From contig JAHJEX010000056.1 of the NCBI GenBank assembly GCA_018825385.1, positions 1 through 42,611 on the forward strand: a stretch of 42,611 nt of DNA, read 5' to 3'. Under the pieces are notes generated by a model. The model did not search any database and was not told where the DNA came from. It was given only the letters and a program-made list of their open reading frames with translations. The position numbers and the translations under genes are program-made. This DNA comes from Patescibacteria group bacterium (GTDB taxonomy: Bacteria; Patescibacteriota; Patescibacteriia; UM-FILTER-42-10). Of the stretch, positions 6,527 to 15,274 are shown in pieces. Position 1 is the first letter of the stretch. Every line of letters starts with the position of its first letter.

Positions 6527-8791
6527 TTATCCTTCTAAATCAATTTTATATATATTGTTACCGTTTAAGAGATAAATGGCATTGTTTGATTCGGAAACTG
6601 TGAAGTCCTTCAGATTATCAAAAGAGTCTGAAAAATACTGATTAACTAGCCCGCCGTTTTCATTTAATACCACAATCCGTTTGTTATTTGGGTCCAGTAC
6701 ATAAACATTATCAAGATCAGGTGCTGCATGGATCTTAGTCGGATTAGAGAAAGCGGGATCAATAGTACTAGTCTTAAAATCTTCATCCTTCCCTCCAGCA
6801 AATAATTTCCATACCTCACCATTATTCTTTGCTACATAAACTGAACCGTCAACTGCTATGGAGTTTGCATTAGTCACATCTAAGCTATCGTCTGTAATCC
6901 AAGCGGTACCACTACCCCAATCGTTTGCTGATTTTTCGTGACGGAAGATCTGGTTATTTTTAGTATCAAGAGTATAGATTCTACCAAGATAGGTGTTGAA
7001 ATCTTTTATTGTTTTATCTACGTTTGCTGATTCAACACTACGTTTGGTAAATGAAGCATCAGCAATATTATATTCATAAAAATTGTCAGCGGATGTGTAT
7101 AAAAGGAACAGGTTAGTAGTAAGAGGAATGCCTTTTAGCAAATTACCATCAATAGCACCAGCTGATTCTATGGCAACTGACTGATCTTCCAGAGAAGCAC
7201 TTAAAATAGAATTATCTGCAGACTCATATGAGTAGAGAGTATCACCAATCAAAACCAGTCCGGCAGGGGATAGACCTCCGCCTGCTGTTGCCAGATCAGC
7301 AACCTGATTGGGACCTGTAATCTTCACTATATGATTGACTTTATCCAGCTGATTTTGAATTAGTTGCAAAAGTTCAGTTTTTTTGCTTTGAAAATCTTTT
7401 TCTTCATCCGGAACACTTTGCACCAAAGTCTTTGCTTCACTCAATAGGACCCTGGAGTCTTCTTCATTTTCATAAATTAGCGCAGCTTCTGCTTCCGAGG
7501 TCTTTTCTTCAGCCTGTACTAAAGCTTGCTCGTAGCCTTCCCGTAGCTGTTTTTGATCTTCTCGTTTGCCCAGGTTTACAATATTGAATGCAAATATCAC
7601 AATCAGCAATACCGCAATTCCCAATATTGCCTTACGAGGATTTGACATATTCTTTAAACGAACTAGAAATCTGGCAGTTCCTTTATTGGTATTATGAGGA
7701 AGCGTTCGAATACGACCGCGGATTGTTTCTTTTTTCCTGAATAGACCGCCAATTCCTCTGATACCTAACACTGCCAGTTCAAAAATCCTTTTTCCGGCCA
7801 AAATCGTATAGCTTAAAACAGTAGCAAGGAATCCCTGTCTCTCTGGCTTTCTGTTTTTTATTTTTCTCGTTACTTCTGATTTCTCTTCCGTGTCTTCTGT
7901 TAGTTCCCTTTTTGAAATACGGTTTCTGACTTTTCCGGTAAGAGATTTTATTCCTTTTGAAATATTTGGCCAGATCGATGGCGTGAGTAGTTCTGAAGTG
8001 CTGCGTTCCTGGTCAATTAATCCATCCATTGAATGTTCGGGAGTAGTTCTTTGTGCTCTATTCAGTAGTACAGATGTTGCTTGTGCATCTTCACTTACAC
8101 TGACAACTGCTTCTACTGATTTTATTCCTAAGATTATGGCAATGAATGATGCACCGTTTGAACTATCACCCAAAAGACTTTGAATAGTTCTTACTGCGTC
8201 TTCAGGACTATTCTCTGTGATAATCCTTCTAATTTTTTCCTGAGAGATATAATCCAAAAGACTATTGTTGCAGAACAGTAGGGAGTCATTTTCTTTTACG
8301 TTTCCAGAGATTACATTTGAAAAAATCTTCAAAGGATTTACTTTTCCGCCAGCTTCACCGGCCTGATCAACAATATCAACAATCTTTGTTTTTTGAATAA
8401 AAAAAGCATGCATACCACCAAGTTGAGCAATGTGTAACTCACTTCCTTTATGCACACCGACAATACAGTTGAAAACATCAACCCAGTCTTTTTCACCGGA
8501 TGCGATTAGCTCATGAAGTTTATTGTTGGTTTTTTGAAGCGCATCTTCAAAGGCTAACTCAACATTAATTTTGTCCGATCCGTAGTAGTGATTTTTTAGT
8601 TCCGATTCAACTAGCTGAACCACTTTCTTGTTTATGTCACTCTTTGCATCAATCTCTGTGAGCACAAATAAATGGCCCAAGTTCTGAAGTTCTAGCGGGG
8701 TGATTTCCGGAACAAATACATTTACAGTTGACCTGCCTTGTTCAGGGTTATGGACCAGGAGTCTGGTTATTTTTGCTTTGATGCCATTCAA
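6527..8791 (-). CDS. PP2C-like pseudophosphatase / transmembrane / beta-propeller protein, 754 aa
   Basis: Residues about 1-220 follow the pattern of a PPM/PP2C phosphatase domain (GHLFVLTEIDA, VGVHKGSELHIAQLGGMHAFFI, DSLLFCNNSLLDYIS) but lack the DGxGG and GxxDN metal-binding aspartates, so catalysis is unlikely. A basic linker leads to one membrane helix at about 390-410 (AILGIAVLLIVIFAFNIV), a coiled coil, and a C-terminal repetitive domain (LYVLDPNNKRIVVLNENG type) consistent with a beta-propeller. This suggests an extracellular sensor joined to a cytoplasmic phosphatase-like module. The start codon is TTG. It is divergent from the HTH gene and ends in a strong terminator. Confidence 0.8.
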   Translation of the reverse strand: MNGIKAKITRLLVHNPEQGRSTVNVFVPEITPLELQNLGHLFVLTEIDAKSDINKKVVQLVESELKNHYYGSDKINVELAFEDALQKTNNKLHELIASGEKDWVDVFNCIVGVHKGSELHIAQLGGMHAFFIQKTKIVDIVDQAGEAGGKVNPLKIFSNVISGNVKENDSLLFCNNSLLDYISQEKIRRIITENSPEDAVRTIQSLLGDSSNGASFIAIILGIKSVEAVVSVSEDAQATSVLLNRAQRTTPEHSMDGLIDQERSTSELLTPSIWPNISKGIKSLTGKVRNRISKRELTEDTEEKSEVTRKIKNRKPERQGFLATVLSYTILAGKRIFELAVLGIRGIGGLFRKKETIRGRIRTLPHNTNKGTARFLVRLKNMSNPRKAILGIAVLLIVIFAFNIVNLGKREDQKQLREGYEQALVQAEEKTSEAEAALIYENEEDSRVLLSEAKTLVQSVPDEEKDFQSKKTELLQLIQNQLDKVNHIVKITGPNQVADLATAGGGLSPAGLVLIGDTLYSYESADNSILSASLEDQSVAIESAGAIDGNLLKGIPLTTNLFLLYTSADNFYEYNIADASFTKRSVESANVDKTIKDFNTYLGRIYTLDTKNNQIFRHEKSANDWGSGTAWITDDSLDVTNANSIAVDGSVYVAKNNGEVWKLFAGGKDEDFKTSTIDPAFSNPTKIHAAPDLDNVYVLDPNNKRIVVLNENGGLVNQYFSDSFDNLKDFTVSESNNAIYLLNGNNIYKIDLEG

Positions 8792-8917
8792 TTGTTTATG
8801 CCTTTGTAGTTATGAATAAAATAGGGGATATTCCACTTGCATATACCTTATTATTATTGAACATTTTTGCATTTTTCGCAAGTTGGGAAGGTATTTTAGC
8901 ATCATTTACTTCAATGC

Positions 8918-8946
8918 TTTACATGAATTGTGGAAAAACGTATAAT
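8918..8946 (+). promoter_or_regulatory. Promoter of the HTH regulator gene
   Basis: TTTACA (8918-8923), 17-bp spacer, TATAAT (8941-8946), 12 nt before the ATG at 8959. It lies inside the longer ORF of the track, which argues against the upstream start. Confidence 0.75.
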
Positions 8947-8958
8947 AAAGGCAACTTT

Positions 8959-9594
8959 ATGGTTACAAAAATAACGGATCGAAAATCCATGCTTGAACAA
9001 CTTTTTGGTTCACGAACCAGAGTGAAATTATTAAGACTTTTTCTTTCCGAGCCGGATAAGCTGTATTTTGTTCGAGAAATAACCAGGGTGATTGATGAGA
9101 GAATAAACTCAGTAAGACGGGAATTAAAAAATATGGAAGATATGGGTCTGCTTGTTTCCAGGGACAAAGATCAAAAGAAATTCTATCAGGCCAACTCAAA
9201 CTTTGTCCTTTTTCCTGAATTAAAAAGTTTAATTTTGAAAGCCCAAGTAATATTAGAGGACAAATTGGTATCGGACATAAAAGCACTGGGCAATATTCAA
9301 TACATGGTTCTTACTGGATTTTTCGTGGGCATTCAGGATAATTCTACCGATATACTGCTGGTGGGAAAGATAAATCGGGAAAAGCTGACACGGCTAATGA
9401 ATAAGTTTGAAAAGTTCTTTAACCGAGATATCAACTATACAATGATGACTACTAAGGAATACAAATACCGTCGCGATCTCACGGATCGGTTCCTATACGA
9501 TATTCTGGAAAACAAGAACATAGTCATGATCGACAAGTTCAGCGAAATTCAAAAAAAAGACATCGAGGAAAAAGAAAACAAAGAAACCGAATAA
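8959..9594 (+). CDS. Winged-helix transcriptional regulator with nucleotidyltransferase-like C-terminal region, 211 aa
   Basis: Residues about 8-80 form an ArsR/MarR-like winged helix (SRTRVKLLRLFLSEPDKLYFVREITR, then the wing region GLLVSRDKDQKKFYQ). The C-terminal half (LTGFFVGIQDNSTDILLVGKIN...) resembles the nucleotidyltransferase-fold region seen in some archaeal and CPR HTH proteins; this assignment is from pattern only. I start it at the ATG at 8959 because a TATAAT box is 12 nt upstream and the extra 49 residues in the track look like translated promoter. The channel gene follows after 3 nt, so the two are co-transcribed. Confidence 0.8.
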   Translation: MVTKITDRKSMLEQLFGSRTRVKLLRLFLSEPDKLYFVREITRVIDERINSVRRELKNMEDMGLLVSRDKDQKKFYQANSNFVLFPELKSLILKAQVILEDKLVSDIKALGNIQYMVLTGFFVGIQDNSTDILLVGKINREKLTRLMNKFEKFFNRDINYTMMTTKEYKYRRDLTDRFLYDILENKNIVMIDKFSEIQKKDIEEKENKETE

Positions 9595-9597
9595 AAA

Positions 9598-10344
9598 ATG
9601 GTCAACAAAACAAAAGAGGGATCAGTATCACTGAGCAGGGATCTATCCATGATATTGCTGGCGATTGTCAGCATAGCTCTGTTGATTTTTGAAGCGAGCT
9701 CGGACCTTACTGAAGAACAAAACAAAGTATTTTTAATAGCTGATTTCATAATTGCTATTATTTTTTTAGCGGAGTATCTATACGGTATTATTCGTGCCGA
9801 GAGAAAGTGGCATTATGCCATTACTCATTGGTATGATCTTATCTCTTCTATTCCTATTACCAGTGAATCAACAAGAGTTTTGAGAGGTATTAGAGTTGCC
9901 AGAATATTTAGGGCAGCGCGCTTATTCCGACTGGTCCGGCTTAAAAAGATACTAAAAGATTCCAATAAGTTTGCAACAGAAAGCAAAATTATCTACATTG
10001 GTGTTATTTCTTTTACTATCATTATTTTCTGTTCACTAACATTTCACTATTATGAATTCGAAGTCAATTCTAATGTAGGGTCATATTTTGATAGTTTCTG
10101 GTGGGCAATGACTACAATCACAACGGTTGGGTATGGTGATATCGTTCCAATGACAATCATGGGCAGAATAATGGCAATTATCCTAATGCTGGTGGGCATC
10201 GGTACGCTTGGTACTTTGACCTATTCGATTGCAGGATATGTCTTGCGTGAACAGGAAAAAGGGGGCCACATGCTATCCAGGAAAAATATACCAATAGAAG
10301 GGAAAAGAACTAAGCAAAAAGCGGTTCGCAAAAGAAAAGAATAA
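9598..10344 (+). CDS. Voltage-gated potassium channel, Kv/6TM type, 248 aa
   Basis: Six-helix cation channel of the plasma membrane. S1-S3 span roughly residues 15-90. S4 carries regularly spaced arginines (RVLRGIRVARIFRAARLFRLVRL, about 93-114). The pore helix and selectivity filter TVGYGD are at 176-181, followed by S6 (IMAIILMLVGIGTLGTLTYSIAGYVL). A short basic C-terminal tail ends the protein. It starts 3 nt after the HTH regulator, so channel expression may be controlled by that neighbour. No SD. Confidence 0.95.
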   Translation: MVNKTKEGSVSLSRDLSMILLAIVSIALLIFEASSDLTEEQNKVFLIADFIIAIIFLAEYLYGIIRAERKWHYAITHWYDLISSIPITSESTRVLRGIRVARIFRAARLFRLVRLKKILKDSNKFATESKIIYIGVISFTIIIFCSLTFHYYEFEVNSNVGSYFDSFWWAMTTITTVGYGDIVPMTIMGRIMAIILMLVGIGTLGTLTYSIAGYVLREQEKGGHMLSRKNIPIEGKRTKQKAVRKRKE

Positions 10345-10380
10345 CAAAAAAAGGCCTCTCCGTTTGAAGGAAATGGCCTG
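10345..10380 (-). terminator. Terminator of the 10399-10755 gene
   Basis: Minus strand AGGCC...GGCCT with additional inner pairs, then seven T. Confidence 0.75.
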
Positions 10381-10398
10381 GCGGATAAGATGCTCCCA

Positions 10399-10755
10399 TT
10401 AATAATATCGATAAGGGCGCATTTTATTTCCGCATTGACTACAGATGACCACCTGTACCGACGGCCGGTTTCCAACCTGAATGGTTCGGGTGGGGTTGGG
10501 GTAGTAGCGGCACTTGGAACATGCCCCGTCGCGGTATTGTGTTCGGCTGAGGAGATTGTACTCCCGCAAGGTCAGATCGGGCTGCCCTTTGAGAGATTTT
10601 TGCCTCTTTGCCCTACCTTCGGGAAGAACATACTGGCCAGATTGACCGCATTCCGCGAGGCGGCGCAGCTCTTTCCTCTTTTCCTCGGCGGTCAGGCCGA
10701 GGCGATTCAGAGCAATGCACATGCGGCGTCTGTATTTTCTGCGCCCTTTAGACAT
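10399..10755 (-). CDS. Basic zinc-ribbon protein, 118 aa
   Basis: The N terminus is very basic (SKGRRKYRRRM), the middle helical and charged, and the C terminus holds a zinc ribbon CSKC...CSQC followed by GNKMRPYRYY. The basic composition suggests nucleic-acid binding, but this is inference. A GTGGGG stretch before the ATG is a modest SD. It is a monocistronic island with its own promoter and terminator, divergent from 10876. Confidence 0.75.
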   Translation of the reverse strand: MSKGRRKYRRRMCIALNRLGLTAEEKRKELRRLAECGQSGQYVLPEGRAKRQKSLKGQPDLTLREYNLLSRTQYRDGACSKCRYYPNPTRTIQVGNRPSVQVVICSQCGNKMRPYRYY

Positions 10756-10801
10756 AATACCCCACTTTCTCTAGGGTGGAAGAACGATTGGATAGTCTGT
10801 A

Positions 10802-10830
10802 ACAATAGAATTATTCTGGAATGTAGTCAA
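10802..10830 (-). promoter_or_regulatory. Promoter of the 10399-10755 gene
   Basis: Minus strand TTGACT (10825-10830), 17-bp spacer, TATTGT (10802-10807). Back to back with the 10840 promoter. Confidence 0.75.
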
Positions 10831-10839
10831 GAGCCAGAA

Positions 10840-10867
10840 TTGGCAATTTACGCAGAATTGCTATAAT
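10840..10867 (+). promoter_or_regulatory. Promoter of the 10876-12369 operon
   Basis: TTGGCA (10840-10845), 16-bp spacer, TATAAT (10862-10867). The ATG is 8 nt downstream, so the first gene is probably translated from a leaderless mRNA. Confidence 0.75.
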
Positions 10868-10875
10868 ACATATTA

Positions 10876-11439
10876 ATGAACAAAAAAACTACCATTGCTG
10901 TAATAGTGATTCTTGCCATCGCTGGTGCATGGCTTGTTTTACGCTTTATTATCGGCTGTGATGAGGATACCTGGATTTGTGACAATGGGGTGTGGGTAGA
11001 ACATGGTGTCCCCAGTGCTCCTAAACCAACAGACCTGTGTCCAGGAGGGGAGGTAGAGCAGATTCTCAATAGTCCCAGTGTTCAGTTGGAAGAATTGACT
11101 CCGTTATCGCGCATTACTATTTCCATTACTGAGAGTGGTGAAATTAACTATGAAGGCCTAAACACGCTTGATCAGGAAGTAGAAACAAGTTCAACTACTG
11201 TTACCCAGGAAGAATATGCGGGACTTGTGAATTTAATCAGTAGTTCCGGTTTTTATGAATTAGAAGGGGAATACAAAGATGAAAGCCTTGTAGATGGAAA
11301 TACATATACAATTGTTGTTACGACTGAGGACGAAATTGAAATAGTCAGCTGCTATGGTGAATGTCCTGAAGGGTTTACAGCAATACGGGAAAAAATTGAA
11401 GAATTATATATTGGTGGAATTATAGATACTGGTGTTTAA
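10876..11439 (+). CDS. Membrane-anchored extracellular protein, DUF6438-like pattern, 187 aa
   Basis: One N-terminal helix (TTIAVIVILAIAGAWLVLRFI) anchors a small ectodomain. A cysteine-rich stretch follows it (GCDEDTWICDNGVWVEHG), then an alpha/beta domain with ISSSGFYELEGEYKDES and GNTYTIVVTT, which resembles DUF6438-type domains; this is tentative. It is the first gene of a likely three-gene unit with ferritin and a receiver protein. No SD. Confidence 0.75.
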   Translation: MNKKTTIAVIVILAIAGAWLVLRFIIGCDEDTWICDNGVWVEHGVPSAPKPTDLCPGGEVEQILNSPSVQLEELTPLSRITISITESGEINYEGLNTLDQEVETSSTTVTQEEYAGLVNLISSSGFYELEGEYKDESLVDGNTYTIVVTTEDEIEIVSCYGECPEGFTAIREKIEELYIGGIIDTGV

Positions 11440-11460
11440 TAATTATTTATTAAAGAAAAT

Positions 11461-11982
11461 ATGTTAACAGATAAAATGCGAGAAGCATTAAACAAACAGG
11501 TGAATGCCGAACTTTTTTCAGCCTACTTGTATATGGCTATGTCAGCAGACTTTACAGATAAAAATTTGGCCGGATTCGCAAATTGGATGAAAGTACAAGC
11601 TCAGGAAGAAGTTACCCACGCTATGAAATTCTATAATTATATTCTGGATAGAGGGGGAAGAGCAGATTTGATGGCAATTGATCAGCCACAAGCTAAGTGG
11701 GATACCCCGCTGGCCGCTTTTGAGGAAGCTTTTAAGCATGAACAAAAAGTGACCGCAATGATTAACAATCTAGTAGAGCTTGCCAGAGTAGAAAAAGACC
11801 CTGCCACCGAGAGCATGCTTAAATGGTTTATAGATGAACAAGTGGAAGAAGAAGCAAATGCGGATGAAAATGTTCAAAAACTGAAAATGATTGGTAATGA
11901 TACCAGTGCTACCTTTTTTATGGACCAGGAAATGAAGCAAAGAACATTTGTAGACGAAACACAAGAAAACAGTAAGGAATAA
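11461..11982 (+). CDS. ftnA: Non-heme ferritin, 173 aa
   Basis: Iron-storage protein that oxidises Fe(II) and stores it in a 24-subunit cage. Family-typical length and N terminus (LNKQVNAELFSAYLYMAM). The ferroxidase ligands are visible as Glu17, the QEEVTHA segment (Glu49/50, His53) and a later glutamate in the LVELARVEKD/DEQVEEE helices. It lies 21 nt after the anchored protein and 15 nt before the receiver gene, suggesting one transcript. Together with msrAB it points to oxidative and iron stress handling. Confidence 0.95.
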   Translation: MLTDKMREALNKQVNAELFSAYLYMAMSADFTDKNLAGFANWMKVQAQEEVTHAMKFYNYILDRGGRADLMAIDQPQAKWDTPLAAFEEAFKHEQKVTAMINNLVELARVEKDPATESMLKWFIDEQVEEEANADENVQKLKMIGNDTSATFFMDQEMKQRTFVDETQENSKE

Positions 11983-11997
11983 ATAACTAATAAAACA

Positions 11998-12369
11998 ATG
12001 AAAAAAATTGTAATTTTCGAAGATGACCTGCTAATTTCCGAAATGTACAAAAGCAAATTTGAAAAGGAAGGGTTTGAAATTGTGATATTTGATCATCCGC
12101 CAAAGGATGTAGTAGATGTAGTAGCAAAAGAAAAACCGGATTTAATTGCTATGGATATTGTAATGCCCCAGATGAGCGGGTACGATGCTATTAAACTTTT
12201 GAAAAGAGATGAAAAAACGAAAGATATTCCAATAGTTGTACTCACTAATCTAAAAGAAGGTGGCCATAGTATGTTAAGTGAGGATCTGGGAGCGGCTGCC
12301 TTTATTGCTAAAGCTGATAATACGCCGGCAGAAGTAGTGAAGAAAGTAAAGGAGTTAGTGAATAAATAA
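11998..12369 (+). CDS. CheY-like single-domain response regulator, 123 aa
   Basis: A stand-alone receiver domain with the acidic pair Asp9/Asp10, phosphoacceptor Asp53 (AMDIVMPQMSG), Thr83 (VVLTN) and Lys105 (FIAKAD). No output domain, so it must act through protein contacts. No histidine kinase is encoded in the window. It is the last gene of the ferritin unit and is followed by a clear terminator. Confidence 0.93.
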   Translation: MKKIVIFEDDLLISEMYKSKFEKEGFEIVIFDHPPKDVVDVVAKEKPDLIAMDIVMPQMSGYDAIKLLKRDEKTKDIPIVVLTNLKEGGHSMLSEDLGAAAFIAKADNTPAEVVKKVKELVNK

Positions 12370-12384
12370 ATAGTGCTTAAAATA

Positions 12385-12412
12385 AAAAACTGCCTGTTAG
12401 TAGGCAGTTTTT
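12385..12412 (+). terminator. Terminator of the ferritin/receiver operon
   Basis: 10-bp stem AAAAACTGCC / GGCAGTTTTT with T-rich end. It probably also works on the opposite strand. Confidence 0.85.
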
Positions 12413-12459
12413 GAGTATAAAAAATACCCCCACTAGGGTGCTCTTTTGGTAGAGTGCTT

Positions 12460-13194
12460 TTATTCTTGCTGAGAATGAAGTTCTTCTTCACGCTCTTTAT
12501 AAGAATCTATGATTGTAGCTATTTCATCTTTGCGGGTGAATTCTTGAGCAAGATACCAATCAGTAAATTCTTGTCGAAGGGTGTATTGTTCTTTGCTACT
12601 CCTGCCAGATTTATATTTAAATCGTTCAAAATTTTCTGATTGAGTAGCAAGTGACGCTATAATTTCAAGTTCTTGTAAATCAATAGAAGCTTGTTGTTTA
12701 TATGGAAGAGAACCACCTCTATGATATTTTAGTGTTTCATTATTGTAAATTAGTGTGGGACGCCCTGCCGGGAAAATACTACTGATAATTTCTTCCCATA
12801 CTGCCTTAGCTTGATCTACAGCAATTTCTAGACGAGATAATTGCTCAGGATCTAGACCACTTTTTTCGTAATGTTTTTTCAATTTTTCTATCTCAGTATC
12901 ATTAACTATTTTTGGACCAATTTCGAAAAGAGTTGGTAAACCCATATTCGATTGAGTCTTTCTAAGTTGTCCATTTACTCTTTCAAGTCTTTGAATTCCG
13001 CCTGCAGTAAGAGAGCCGGCATATGGCTCTGTGAGCATTAATTTTTTATATCGTTCAGAATCATCTTCTAATAAGGCAGTTTTTATTGCATCAAGTTTTT
13101 CGATCAGGTTTTCAAATATTTCTATAGCTTCATTAGCTTCTCCTTGCCCCATTTGACTAGTAGAAGTAGCGTTGGGCTCTTTAAATTCAGGCAT
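12460..13194 (-). CDS. Hypothetical helical protein, 244 aa
   Basis: No family recognised. No signal peptide or membrane helix; charged and mainly helical, with coiled-coil-like stretches at about 20-60 (EAIEIFENLIEKLDAIKTALLEDD) and near the C terminus. An unusual proline/glycine segment (IFPAGRPTLIYNNETLKYHRGGSLPY) breaks the helices. AT-rich, no SD, so it belongs to the background gene class. A TTTACA-17-TACCAT promoter candidate lies about 30 nt upstream. Confidence 0.75.
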   Translation of the reverse strand: MPEFKEPNATSTSQMGQGEANEAIEIFENLIEKLDAIKTALLEDDSERYKKLMLTEPYAGSLTAGGIQRLERVNGQLRKTQSNMGLPTLFEIGPKIVNDTEIEKLKKHYEKSGLDPEQLSRLEIAVDQAKAVWEEIISSIFPAGRPTLIYNNETLKYHRGGSLPYKQQASIDLQELEIIASLATQSENFERFKYKSGRSSKEQYTLRQEFTDWYLAQEFTRKDEIATIIDSYKEREEELHSQQE

Positions 13195-13294
13195 ATTTTT
13201 GAATTAGTAATTTATGTAATAATGGTAGCTAATATTAGTCTACTTGTAAATCAGGAATAAAAAACTCCTCAAAACTATCTCTGAAATAAGTTCC

Positions 13295-13385
13295 CCATTC
13301 GACTCACTTCGTTCGCTCAGGGCAGATGATAGTAGATAGTGCCCAGCTCCATCCTTCGCTAAAGCTTCGGACGGCAGGCCAGATC
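13295..13385. repeat. REP-like repeats in a 365-nt gap
   Basis: Contains TTCGACTCACTTCGTTCGCTCAGGG, the same unit type as at 2309-2524, followed by a second palindromic unit (TCCTTCGCTAAAGCTTCGGA). The rest of 13195-13489 shows no ORF or RNA I can support. Confidence 0.65.
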
Positions 13386-13489
13386 TACGGTTTTATAGCC
13401 TATAAATAAAATTCGCCTTACTTAATTGGTGTTTTTTGTTTAACTAAAGAATTTAACAGAGTTATAATTATTGAAGATAAATAAAGTAT

Positions 13490-13522
13490 CAAAAACCGCG
13501 TGGATCTCCCGAGCGGTTTTTG
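13490..13522. terminator. Bidirectional hairpin terminator
   Basis: Perfect 10-bp stem CAAAAACCGC / GCGGTTTTTG. It has T-runs on both strands but no adjacent plus-strand gene. Confidence 0.7.
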
Positions 13523-13527
13523 AGTAT

Positions 13528-13557
13528 AAAAAAACCTTCCAAGCGAGTTGAAAGGTT
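13528..13557 (-). terminator. Terminator of the IMPase-like gene
   Basis: Minus strand AACCTTTC / GGAAGGTT (8 pairs, one G-T) then seven T. Confidence 0.85.
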
Positions 13558-13560
13558 GGG

Positions 13561-14613
13561 CTAGAAAATACCCTTTTCTCGAAGCCATTCCAGTATCACC
13601 GGTTCGATCTGCCTACGCAGAGACTTGTTGGCATAGCCACACCAGTGTACGGGAGTATGAACATCCATTGGTGGACAAAGCTCATTGCCTAGCCCATCAG
13701 TAATGATTACACCAGCTTTCTGAGCGATTGTGATCCCTGCAACATCATATGGGTGACATTCTAGACCGCGCACTTTCTGGTTGGTCTCTTTTTCTAGAAT
13801 CTGGTAGAACAGTGGACGAAGATCACAGCAGAAACGATCATGTCCCAATATCAACTCAACCATCTGACCGGCGGTCGAGATGTACTGATCCTCAAAGACT
13901 AGTGCAGATCCTTCTTCTTGATCGCCCAGAGTTTTGGAAACAATCCGTTCCATTAACTCAGAAGCTAGTACCTTAGTGCCAGGAAAGAAGTTAGCAACCT
14001 GGGCAAAACCGTACTGCAAACTGGTGGCTGTACTAGGAACAGCCTTGATTTTAGAAACAGTTTCACTATTTATGTCTTTCTGGAGTGTCCGAATGCCTCT
14101 AGCGTTGCTTTGAGTAATAAAGATGGATCTTGCAGTTTGGCGACTGGGTGGAATTTCAAGCATCATAGAGACAACAGCATCTGCAACACTGGTTTCGGGT
14201 CCCAGATTTGGAGCAACGGCAGCAATAAACCATGCAGACCGCTTGTCATACATGATATTGCGAGTGCCATCGATTGGATCAATAATCAATCGCCACTTAG
14301 GTTTCGATTCTTTCGGACCAAAACACATGATACCATTCTCGCCTAATCCTTCGCATATCAGGATTAGCGGAAACAGTTTGTCAAGATCACCTGATCTTAA
14401 CCAGCTATTGATCTGAACCAGAATTAGAGGTTCCACTTCCCGGTCGATAGCAAAAATGGTGTCGCCTCCGGCGAAACCAATGGCTTTGCGAAGTGACTCT
14501 TGATCGCGCTGTTGCGACCTTTGTATGTTCCTGACAACTGTGTTTCCAAGATCTGACAGTCGCCAGATCCAGCTGCCGATGTCAGTGGCACTTATGTTGG
14601 GCTGGCGAGTCAT
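13561..14613 (-). CDS. Inositol monophosphatase-family phosphatase, 350 aa
   Basis: Mg2+-dependent sugar-phosphate phosphatase of the IMPase/FBPase fold. Metal-site motifs are present: GGDTIFAIDRE near 49-59, CEGLGENG (Glu88), DPIDGT at 112-117 and YDVAG at 289-293. It is longer than classical IMPases (about 260 aa), with an insertion between the DPIDGT motif and the C-terminal domain. Exact substrate is unknown; inositol phosphate, PAP or fructose bisphosphate are possible. SD GGAGG lies 5 nt before the ATG; own promoter and terminator. Confidence 0.9.
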   Translation of the reverse strand: MTRQPNISATDIGSWIWRLSDLGNTVVRNIQRSQQRDQESLRKAIGFAGGDTIFAIDREVEPLILVQINSWLRSGDLDKLFPLILICEGLGENGIMCFGPKESKPKWRLIIDPIDGTRNIMYDKRSAWFIAAVAPNLGPETSVADAVVSMMLEIPPSRQTARSIFITQSNARGIRTLQKDINSETVSKIKAVPSTATSLQYGFAQVANFFPGTKVLASELMERIVSKTLGDQEEGSALVFEDQYISTAGQMVELILGHDRFCCDLRPLFYQILEKETNQKVRGLECHPYDVAGITIAQKAGVIITDGLGNELCPPMDVHTPVHWCGYANKSLRRQIEPVILEWLREKGIF

Positions 14614-14679
14614 GGCGACCTCCTCAGAGGTAGGATTTTTAAGGGCGACTATTCAATCCACAAATCGGATTGATTTTTT

Positions 14680-14708
14680 AGACTACTATAAATGGATATC
14701 GGTGTCAA
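14680..14708 (-). promoter_or_regulatory. Promoter of the IMPase-like gene
   Basis: Minus strand TTGACA (14703-14708), 17-bp spacer, TAGTCT (14680-14685). Confidence 0.65.
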
Positions 14709-14730
14709 GTTGCCATAACCAGAAAGCACT

Positions 14731-14764
14731 AAAAAAATACCCCCACCAGTTGAACCGATGGGGG
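14731..14764 (-). terminator. Terminator of the 14805-15236 gene
   Basis: Minus strand CCCCCATC...GGTGGGGG stem, then TA and seven T. Confidence 0.8.
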
Positions 14765-14804
14765 CGAGCGCATGAGCTCCCAAATAGGGAGCCGCGACTC
14801 GTCA

Positions 14805-15236
14805 TTAGCACCGCAGGGGGTGCCAGGTGCAGGTGCCGGTGGCGCCGGCGAGGGTGGCCGTCGTCGTATAGTTGGCCGTCACATCGAAACTGCTCATGCT
14901 CAATTCCACGTATGAGTTCACCATCAGCGCCGAAGCGCTGGCGGGAAGAACCCCGACGTAGTTACGAGATCCCTTCGCCCGCAGGTAGAAATGGGTATCG
15001 GAGGTGTTGATGACGAAGCCGGCCGTCGCGGAGATCGCGCCGTCGTTCACATATGCGGCGGAAGAGCTCGTGAGGCCGAGGCCCTCGGCGCCGGCGTTGG
15101 CGTCCAGGGTGGTGATCGTCGGGATCGTTGCGGAGATCGATTGTATTGAAGAGAACTCGTTGGCGCTCGCTGTGAGCGGCGGGATCAGCATGATCCCGAG
15201 CACGACGAGCGCGAGCAGGACATTGAGTCGTCTCAA
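14805..15236 (-). CDS. Secreted Ala/Ser/Thr-rich protein, 143 aa, TTG start
   Basis: An N-terminal signal peptide is clear: RR, hydrophobic core LLALVVLGIMLIPPL, probable cleavage after TASA. The mature part is rich in Ala, Ser and Thr and looks beta-structured, ending TCTWHPLRC with two cysteines. No family recognised. It is much more GC-rich than its neighbours. The TTG start is supported by SD AAGGAGG about 7 nt upstream. The 5' UTR carries a perfect 10-bp inverted repeat. Confidence 0.75.
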   Translation of the reverse strand: MRRLNVLLALVVLGIMLIPPLTASANEFSSIQSISATIPTITTLDANAGAEGLGLTSSSAAYVNDGAISATAGFVINTSDTHFYLRAKGSRNYVGVLPASASALMVNSYVELSMSSFDVTANYTTTATLAGATGTCTWHPLRC

Positions 15237-15274
15237 GACGACACCTCCTTGTTCAGGGAATGCCCGTTGTTGGG

